From assembly GCA_039819165.1 (NCBI GenBank), contig JBCBSM010000001.1, positions 1 to 64,000 of the forward strand: a DNA stretch of 64,000 bases. Reading direction: 5' to 3'. Below, piece by piece: positions 8,520 to 17,400 of the stretch. A program made the position numbers and the translations under genes. The stretch comes from Planctomycetota bacterium. Its GTDB lineage: Bacteria > Planctomycetota > Phycisphaerae > Phycisphaerales > UBA1924. Position 1 is the first letter of the stretch, and the number at the start of each line of letters is the position of its first letter. The notes under the pieces were generated by a model. The model did not search any database and had not been told where the DNA came from. It saw only the letters and a program-made list of their open reading frames with translations.

Positions 8520-10626
8520 CGCGCGCCTCCAGCGATTGCGAGCCGAAGATGAGCCTTGGTTCAACCTCGGGCCAGCCATCGTCTATGCCGAGCTCGACTG
8601 ACGTCCGCCGCCCCAGGTGCTTCAGGGCTTCAAACCGATCTCCGCGCACCACGCTGGCACGGACCAGCACGTAGAAGCGCGTGCGGCTCCCCGAACTCGA
8701 TTGATTCTTGAAGAGTGCGCCCACCAGCGGGATGCGGCCCAGCAGCGGCAGACGCGTTTCCGAGTCGCCCTCCTGCGTCGTCTCGAGGCCTCCCAGGACG
8801 ACGGCGTAGCCGTCCGGGATCGTCGCCACGCTGCTCAGCGAACTATCTTGGCGCGGCGGGGGCAATGATGGATCGCTCGAATCGCCAACAAATGCGCTCA
8901 GCGAGATGTCGTACTCCAGCAGCAGGTGATCGCCCTCGGCGATCTGCGGCCGCAGCGTCACCTGGGTCCCGGCCTGCGACGAGCCACCAAAGCTTGTCGT
9001 CGCGACGGTGTCCGAGGCGTTCACGCTGAGGAAGGGTTCTTCGGTGATCGAGTCGAGCGTGGCCTGCTCGTTGTTGTTGACCAGCAGACGGGGCGAGCTG
9101 AAGCTGCGGCCATCGGTGACCGTCTCGAGCGCGCGCACAACCACCGAAAAGTCGCCGGGGTTGAGCACGACGCCCGTGAAGCCGAGCGCATCGCCGACGA
9201 CCCGGCCATCATCGCCCGAGGTGCTCAGGCCGAACAGCGAGGCTACACGGAACAGCGTGTCGCCCGACATCTCGATGGACTCGAGCTCGACGCCGAGATC
9301 GAAGGTTTGCCCCTCGTTGAGCGCCACGATCGAGACCTCGAGCATCACCTGCGGCTGCCGCTTGTCGATCGTCCCCAGCAGGCGTTCGAGCTCGTCCAGA
9401 AGCCGGGGCTCGCCAATGGCGATGATGGAACTCGTGCCGGCATCGGCGGTGAGTGCCAGGCCATCAACCGCGAGCCCGGATGGAGTCGTCGCTGGCGCCT
9501 GCGAAGCGGATGATTCTGCCGCGGGAGGCGCGAGCGCCTGGGTCACGCCGGCCTCGATAAGCTCGCCGAGCAGGCCGACGACCTCGTCAACCGGACGGTT
9601 CCGCACCGCAAACGTCCGCATCGAGCGCCTAGATGCAACGTCGACGGCATCCAGCCGATCGATCAGATCCCGGATGTCGTCGTGCTGCGAGGGCGTCGCG
9701 GTGATGAGAAGCGTTCCGGTCAGGGTGTCTTTTACTACCGAGATAGCAACGTCCTCGCTGTCGAAGAGCTGCGAGACGAGCGACTCGACCTCATCCAGTC
9801 CGAAGTGGCGCGGGCGGTACTCGCGACGTTCGCGATCTTCTTCGATATCGATCTGCGCAAGGAGGTACTCCCATGCCGGGAACTCGGTCTCCGGAGCTAC
9901 GAGCAGGAGCATCTGGGTGCCATCCAGAGGCACAAGCCGCCCCACTAACGGCCGATCGGTTAGCACATCTCGAGCAGTCACCGCCTGGGTCGCGCCGGCC
10001 AAAAGACGGGAAGCCGAGACGTGTCGCGGCCGAATGCGTCGCACGATAGGAGCCGTGCTTGGTAGATCGAATTGCGACCATATGGCGACCGACTGTCTAA
10101 GGCGGTCGCGGTGGTCCCTGATGAACACGGCGCCCGTGCTTCCGAGTTCTGTTATTTGGCCGGCCTTGCTTAGCAGTGGCCGCACGAGTGCAAGCGATTG
10201 TTCTGTGGTTAGATGTTCAGGATGGAGGACCACTGCCTCGAATCCGGGCTGGACACCGGCGCCTTCCTGATCGTCACCACGCTGCGTACGAACGTACGAA
10301 AGATCCGATGCCTCGGCGACTCGCACGACACGGAGCATGTTGGTGTCCGAGATGCCAACCGTTGTCCATCCATAGCTGCCGAGCAATCCGTGAACCAGAG
10401 CCCAGAGTTCCGCATCGGCTAGCGGCGTACCGATCCGCAGAGTTACGGATTGCTGGAGCTGCGATTCGTCGTACTGGATGTCTATGCCGACGCGATCGGC
10501 CGCAACGTCCACGAGGCGCGCTAGCGATATCCGGCCGGCAAGTCGCGAATCCGATTCCTGAGACCATCCGAGCCCAGCGGCACAGGCCAGCACGATCATG
10601 CACCATGTCGCTTGCGAGCGATCCAT
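8509..10626 (-). CDS. gspD: Type II secretion outer-membrane secretin GspD
   Basis: A 705-residue secretin. Signal peptide (SQATWCMIVLACAAGLGWSQ), then N0 domain (RISLARLVDVAADRVGIDI), several N1-N3 ring domains (for example VVLHPEHLTTEQSLALVRPL and RTFAVRNRPVDEVVGLLGEL) and the C-terminal beta-barrel domain with the secretin signature (PLLGRIPLVGALFKNQ). Start MDRSQA at 10626 is four bases after the upstream stop; an upstream Met at 10668 would lack a front-placed signal. It forms the outer-membrane channel through which folded exoproteins leave the cell. The N2-N3 linker holds an Ala/Ser/Pro-rich insert near residue 365. Confidence 0.93.
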   Translation of the reverse strand: MDRSQATWCMIVLACAAGLGWSQESDSRLAGRISLARLVDVAADRVGIDIQYDESQLQQSVTLRIGTPLADAELWALVHGLLGSYGWTTVGISDTNMLRVVRVAEASDLSYVRTQRGDDQEGAGVQPGFEAVVLHPEHLTTEQSLALVRPLLSKAGQITELGSTGAVFIRDHRDRLRQSVAIWSQFDLPSTAPIVRRIRPRHVSASRLLAGATQAVTARDVLTDRPLVGRLVPLDGTQMLLLVAPETEFPAWEYLLAQIDIEEDRERREYRPRHFGLDEVESLVSQLFDSEDVAISVVKDTLTGTLLITATPSQHDDIRDLIDRLDAVDVASRRSMRTFAVRNRPVDEVVGLLGELIEAGVTQALAPPAAESSASQAPATTPSGLAVDGLALTADAGTSSIIAIGEPRLLDELERLLGTIDKRQPQVMLEVSIVALNEGQTFDLGVELESIEMSGDTLFRVASLFGLSTSGDDGRVVGDALGFTGVVLNPGDFSVVVRALETVTDGRSFSSPRLLVNNNEQATLDSITEEPFLSVNASDTVATTSFGGSSQAGTQVTLRPQIAEGDHLLLEYDISLSAFVGDSSDPSLPPPRQDSSLSSVATIPDGYAVVLGGLETTQEGDSETRLPLLGRIPLVGALFKNQSSSGSRTRFYVLVRASVVRGDRFEALKHLGRRTSVELGIDDGWPEVEPRLIFGSQSLEARDGS

Positions 10627-10630
10627 GCCG

Positions 10631-11269
10631 CTAGAACCGCATCGCAGCACGAACGCCCGGAAGATCACGACGAAGTCGGGCTTCCGCGTCTAGTACGTCG
10701 GCGGACTCGGTCACCGACCGGACCAGGCCTACGGCGACTGGATCCGCCGCGCGACCTTGGCGACGCGCTCGCTCGACCTCATGTGCAGCCGCGAGGATGT
10801 CATGCCATTGATCGCGCGTTCGATCTAAGACCCTCCATGCAAGTGGTACACCCTGCGGAACATCGTTGGACGTCCGAGCAAAGCGATCTTGCACGTCGAG
10901 CGGTAGCTGGACGAACGCATCATCGCGAATTCGCATGGCTGCGTTTGCCATTGATGCCTCTATGTTGGCGATCTCCGATGCGAGCCGGGTCATTGCCAGT
11001 TCCGCGTCCGGATCCGCGGGATTATGCGTATGTGCTCGGAGGGCCCGGCGGTAATCCCCGATGAGTGCCGCCCGGCGTGCCCGGAACAGCCGAATCTCGG
11101 TGCGCTCGTCTACGCACTGGATCACGGCTTGGCGGATCGCACCGCACTCGGATGGCGCAACGCCAGCAACAGTCAGCACTTCGGGTATCAACAGAGCCGA
11201 TGCAGCACCCTCGTGCGGCGATATTGGTTCGGTGCCCGCTAGCACGAACATGATCAACAAGGACAACAT
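10631..11269 (-). CDS. Unknown exported protein heading the T2SS operon
   Basis: A 212-residue protein not recognised as a known family. It begins with a short hydrophobic segment (MLSLLIMFVLAG) suggesting export, then is mostly helical and charged (for example RRAALIGDYRRALRAHTHN and DVLDAEARLRRDLPGVRAAM), with two Cys near residues 42 and 52. It is preceded by a strong ribosome-binding site, AAGGAG seven bases before the ATG, and ends four bases before gspD, so it is the first gene of the T2SS operon. A periplasmic accessory to the secretin is possible, but that is only inferred from position. Confidence 0.8.
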   Translation of the reverse strand: MLSLLIMFVLAGTEPISPHEGAASALLIPEVLTVAGVAPSECGAIRQAVIQCVDERTEIRLFRARRAALIGDYRRALRAHTHNPADPDAELAMTRLASEIANIEASMANAAMRIRDDAFVQLPLDVQDRFARTSNDVPQGVPLAWRVLDRTRDQWHDILAAAHEVERARRQGRAADPVAVGLVRSVTESADVLDAEARLRRDLPGVRAAMRF

Positions 11270-11438
11270 GGGACAGCTCCTTCATGTACACGAAGAGCAT
11301 ACCGAATGTCGCATCCTTGAAACAATGCAATCTGCACGACTTTAAAAAAATAGGCAAGATATTAAAATGGGGTTGCATGGCGAGTATGGTGATTTTACGA
11401 TGACGTATAACAGAATCTGACGGCGCGAAGGAGAACAC
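11270..11438. promoter_or_regulatory. AT-rich divergent promoter region between T2SS operon and rhs gene
   Basis: This 169-base gap is much richer in A and T than its surroundings and must hold the promoters of both divergent transcripts. For the minus strand, AAACAA (11320-11325) and AGCATA (11296-11301) read as TTGTTT, 18 bases, TATGCT. For the plus strand, TTGCAT (11373-11378), 17 bases, TACGAT (11396-11401) is one possible sigma-70-like pair, with TATAAC at 11406 as another -10-like box. Good Shine-Dalgarno sequences (AAGGAG) precede both starts. The promoter boxes are visual guesses; a shared control region for export machinery and toxin is inference. Confidence 0.4.
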
Positions 11439-14400
11439 ATGCAACGCTTGGCATGGGTCGGAGCCCTGTTGGTATCGCTGTTTGCGTCATGCGCAGCTCG
11501 AGGGCAGTGTTATGACGATCCCTGCTGCCAGTACATCTATCTGGGGCCAACGCTCGGATACACGTGCATCTGGTTCTGTCCGCCGCCGGACATGCCAGTG
11601 CCGCTGGTTCCCGAGACCGATCCGTGCAGCATCACGCTCTGCGAGTGGCTGTGTCTCATCCAGACGCCGCCTGGTGGTCCGGGCAGCGATCCGGCATTGT
11701 GTCTGGGTAGCAATCCTCTGGGAGGCAATCCTTGCGACCCATGCGCAATCGCGCACCTGATCTGTGCCTATGCGGCGGCGTGCCCTGGCGAGACCATCGA
11801 GGACTTGGTGGGCGACTTTATTAGTCCAGCCAACTGCATCGATCCGTGCCTGGTTGGTAATTGCCCGTCCTGTTACTGCACCTGGAGCCCGGAAGAGAAG
11901 GCCACCTTCTGGTCGTGCCTAGGGCAGTGCTCGGTGGCCGAGTGCGACGAGATCCCGATGGTGTGCGATACGATGCCGATCTCGAATCCCATGATGCCGG
12001 ATGACGAATGCACGGGCACCTGCGAGGGGCTTGGTCGCTACATCGATCGCATAAGTGAATGCGCTCTCGACAACGGCAGCTGCCTGCTGAGCGATGAGCA
12101 GATCCTCGATCTGGTCTGCCAGTGGGCCACGGCGTGTGCCGGAGCCAGCCCGCTCGGTGTTGATTCGTCGGTCTGCCTGGATTGCGTCGAGGGTGTGCTC
12201 GGTCGGCAGCTCACGGCCGACGAGCGCCTCGAGGTCCTGCTCTGCCTCGGCTGCTACCCCTGCATCGGTAGCGGCCCGGACCCCGACCCAAGCGTCGCGT
12301 GTGACGCCGGCATGGTGACCTGCGATTCGCTGCGGGACTATCTCAGCGAGTGGATCGCGTGCCTCACGATCGATGGGACGGAGCCCACGCGCGCGGACAT
12401 CCTCGCCGAGATCTGCACGCGGCTCAAGGACGCGAGCTGCATGGACACCCTCGCGAAGCGCTGCCAGGCGTTGGGCAGCATCCTCGATTCGGGCTGCCTC
12501 ACGGAGCTGCTCGGCGGACCGATGACCTACGACGAGCTGTACAACCTCCTGGAGTGCAGCGGCTGCGTGCAGTGCGTGGGGTGCGATGGCGTGCCGGTGG
12601 ATTGCATGCTGTGCACGGTCGACCAGCCCGGCAACTGGGACTACACCGGCGATGGGCAGGTTGGCTGCGACGACCTGTACTTCCACGTCATCGGCTACGA
12701 CATCTGCCGGAAGAACGCCGGATGCGCGGTGACCGACGCCGATCGCCGCAGCCGGCTCCTGGACTTCTGGGAGAACGCTCCGCACGGCATCTCCTGCGAC
12801 GAAGCCGCCAAGTGCATCCGTTCGGCCTCGCGGACGGCGCCCACCTTCGCGTGGTGGATGAGCTTCTACCAGACGCCCAAGGCGGGCGCGACGACGAACT
12901 GCTTCGACGAGTGGTGTGCGTCGCAACCCGATACCGGCTCGGTCCTGGAAGCCGCTCCGTGCGACCTGGACGGCGACTGCCGGTTCACGTCCTTCGATAC
13001 CGAGCTATGGCTGGAGTTCACGCTCATCTGCCGCGGCATGACATCGTGCATGGATGGATCGGGCGGTCCCGCGTTAAGCACAGATGATATCTGTTCGTAT
13101 ATCCGCAAGGGATGCTACCTGCAGTATGGCTCGGGGGGCCTGACCCCCTGCGAGGTTGGTATGACCATCGTGGCCGTCATCGATCAGCGATGCGGCCTCT
13201 TGCTGGAGTCCGGGCAAGGGTCTGAGATTCTCGCGTGCGCCGGGCTGTGTGAGTCCGGCGTGCCCGAGGACGTCATCGTGAAGCTCGGACTGGATCACGG
13301 CGACCTGTTTGACGTGTGCTCTATCAAGACGCAGGACAACATAGAGAGCGCCGAGCCGGTCCACCTGTTCACGGGCGCCAAGTCCGAGCGAGTAGTCGAT
13401 CTCGCCGTGGCGCTGACGGGCGAGGATTTCGAGCTCGTGCGGAGCTACACAAGCAGCACGGCCGAGAGCGTCGGGCAAGCACCAGTGGGCCGAAATTGGA
13501 CCCTATCGGCGTTCCAGAAGATCGTAGCGACCGAGATAGCTCAACATATCAAAGATCTCGGCGTACCTGACGAACCGGACCTCTTGGTACGAGACGTCAG
13601 TCTCAATTCTATACACTCGTACTGGGAGGACCCGACGACGGGCCTGTTCCAGAGCAGGGGAACTACAAGCCAGTACATTGATGGAGCGGTTTCTGGACCC
13701 GGTATGCAGCATGGATCGGGACCGACTGCCGCACAGTACTTTGTCTTGTACGAGCCTGGCCACTGGGAGAAGTGGTACTACGTCAAGGACGACAATATCT
13801 TTGCAGATGATATTAAATTTCATAATGCTCTTAAAGGTCATCTGATCCGCGAAATCGATGTGTATGGCAATGAGCGTCGCTACACATATGATTGGGTTCT
13901 AGAAGACGGCGCACCGGGTACCGAGGACAAGGTCGCACGGCTCCGCAGCATCCGCTGTTATCGCTCTGGACAGCGGACCTATCCCGACGCCAATATCCAG
14001 TTCCATTGGGACTACGGCGGCGATAGCCGGCTCCGGCGCGTCGTGGTCTCGCGACCGACGGGCTTCATCGATGGTCGGCCCGAGGCGTGGGAGGAGACCC
14101 AGAGCGTTGAGTATCTCTATCGGGTGCCATCCGGAGCGGCCACGTCCCAGGATGCCAACCTCGTGCAGGTCAACTACCGCACTCGCGTCGATCGCGACGA
14201 GGCCGGCAGCGACGAACCGTTCTGGACGCGCATGCGCCAGTATCGATATCACAACGGCGAGCTTGATGCGGCGGAGCAGACCGATGAACGGCAAAATGTT
14301 CGCGGCCTGCCGCACCAGCTCAAGATGGTGATCGAGCCGGAACAGATTGAATGGGTGGCGCAGCAGCGGATGGCCGCCGACCCGAGCGACAGCCTGGAGA

Positions 14401-17400
14401 GCGTCGCCGCCGAGATCCGCCTGAACGGCGACGGCCACCTGATCGACGCGGCCAATGGCATCACGACCCGCGACCTCGCGGCAAAGATCATTGGATACAG
14501 GCACACGAAGACCGGGGGCACGGTTGTCTTTGAGAGCGCCAATCCACGCGTCGACGTGCAGTTCCTCCAGAGCGCGTGCGGTGGCTGCGGTAGCGGGAAC
14601 CCGCAGGGGCTCAAACAGGCGTTCGAGTACATCGAGACGAGCGTTGGCGGCACCACGGCGAGCACGGTGGTCGAGGACTTCTTGGTGGATCTCGCCGGTG
14701 GCCCGGGCGAGTTCGAGACGATTGCATACCGCACGAAGTACTACGACCACGTCATCCGCGATGGATCGCCCTATCTCGAGATCGAAGCAGTCGAAGAGAA
14801 CGCCCTTGAGGGAGGACGCATCTGGGCGACCAAGTATGCGTACGGGGCCGGGCAAAACAACCTGATTAGGGAGTATTCCCCGTCATCAATACTTACATAC
14901 ACGGTCGGTACCGCGATGATGCGGGCCTCGGCCATGATCCGTCCCGCGGACGGACTCGTGACCGAATACGGATACACCGGCGATAACCGATTGGCGCAAA
15001 CCCTCCTCCGTGCGGGCGACGATACATCAACGAGGTCGCTGATCGAAGAGTTCACCTATGGCGATTCGCTTCGCCCGTGGCTGCCGACCAAGATCGAACG
15101 CATCCGGACGGAGGGACAGACGTCGGTGCCGGCGACGACCAACGACGTCGAGGAGACGACCTTCGAATACGACTTCCTTGGCGGCGCATACCCCAACGCC
15201 GTCATCTGGTCCAAGACGTCGATCGAGGCGGAACTGATCACCGAAAACGGACCCGAAGCGGCCGTGACCACCTATGGCAGCGAGGAGCTCTACGACCAAT
15301 ACGGCCGCAACTATGCGTCACTCGGCCTGGACGGCTGCATCACGCTGCGCGAGTTCGACGATCGGTTCGGGCTGCCGACAAAGATCAGCGTCAACGAGAG
15401 CAATGTGCTGTTCTTGGCTGCACTCGCGCCCACGCCTACGGCGCCTGGATTTGACGAGACGGCCTGGGGCGAGAGCATCGACGAACCCGGCGAAACGCTC
15501 TTTACTAAACGTGGTGGTCGCTTGGTGACCGAGATCGAGTACGACGCGCTCGGGCGACCGACCAAGACCGTGGCGCCGGACGGCGTGACCACGCGCATCG
15601 TTCGCGAAATCCGGAGCAACGGGGTCGCCGAGCGCTCGGGATTCCCTGGGTACTACGCCGAGATCATGCTTCCGCACGACATGACGGCCGACCCCGACGA
15701 AGGGGCGACGCCATTCCTCGGCATGGCCTCCATCGCGTGGCACAACGCCGGCGGCGAGCTTATCCGCACCAGCTCGTACACGCTCGATGCGGACGACATC
15801 GACTACGCGGCCGATCCGATCGAGTATGCGCTGACCGATAGCGATCTCACGGCGCCGCATGGCACGGAAAACGAGCGGGCTCGATCGACCATTGTGCACA
15901 CGTACTCCGGGTTGATTGAGGAGACACGCGACTGGCACAACCTCACTGGCCTGGCGCTGATCGATCCCGGCGCGCGACCTGACGAGGCCCGCTACTTGAG
16001 CGTCCAGTTCGAGTACGACCAGCTCGGCCGTCTGACGCAATCGCGGACGCGCAATGGCACGTTCACGGGGCATGAGTACGACGTGCTCGATCGACGCGTC
16101 GCAAGCTGGACAGACACTACCGGCGGCCACGTGACGCCTCCCTACTTCGAGAAGATCTATTTCGATGGCGATCCCACGGTGTCCGACCAGGGAGTGGGCA
16201 ACGGCAACATCTCCCGTATCGAGCGATTCACCGGCGAGTCGATGGTGGTCCGGGCAACCAGGTTCTACTACGACTTTCGCGATCGACTGGTGTGGACCCT
16301 GAATCCGCTCGCACCCCACACCTTCACGACGTACGACAACCTCGACCGGCCTGCGTCGGTGTCTGTGTACGAGAGCGCGACGGAGCCACCTCCATCGGCC
16401 CCGGGCGAGATCGCCCGCGGCCGGCATGCCGAGACGCAGTACAGCCAGCGTGGCTTGATCTATCGCACACGGCTGGCCATCGATCCGAAGAGCGCGACGC
16501 CGGATTTCCTGGAGACCAACCTCTTCCTGGATTCCAAGGGCCGCGCCCGCTCCGAGCAGGCGCCGTCATCACCCGGTATCAAGCGGCTCTTCGATGCGCA
16601 CGATCGCGTCATTACGCGATATGTGACCGACCGCGGCGGAGATACGCCCACGGGTGGCCGCGCTCACCACTTCAACGTAACCAGTGACATCGTGCTCGAG
16701 CAGGTTACGCACGTGTACAACGCGGACACCGCCGCGGGGTTGGCCGTGCCGCTGCAGTACAACGGCCTGCTCGACAACAGTACCACCTACCTGCGCAATC
16801 CCGCGGACACCGAGACAGGATCACTCGACGGCCACACCGTCCCGCCGGTGCCACAGTTCGTCGGGTTCTACTACGACCCCGGGTCTCGCCTTCGCGCCAC
16901 CATCGACTTTGGCTCGTTCCGCGCCGACGATGTATTCGCGGCAACCGAGGCGGGGCCGCAGTCCAGTCCGTTCGCGACGGGATCCTGGCCACCGGATGAT
17001 CTCGCCGAACTCAACCAGGCCGCCTACAACGATGCGATCATTTCGCGTCGTGAATACAATAAGCGCGGATTGGTGAGCATCGAGGAGGATCCCGAGGGCC
17101 GAGCAACACTGTGGTACTACGACCACCTCGATCGCGTATTTGGCATTGTGGACAACTTCCTCCCGGTGTCGGGAGTTGGCGCCTACCTGGGCTGGGAGTC
17201 CGACGGAAGTGGCGGCTTTAGGTGGGTCGGTCACTACGTGGGCGGTGATCTAAGCGGGAGCCTGGACGTTGCCGTGAATCGTGCGACGTCGATCGAGTAC
17301 GATGGCAGCGGGAACGCACGCCGTCGCATCGCGCACCTGCCACGATCGGGCGATCTGATGGGCACCGGCCCAGATCCCCAGCAATCAACCTTCTACGACT

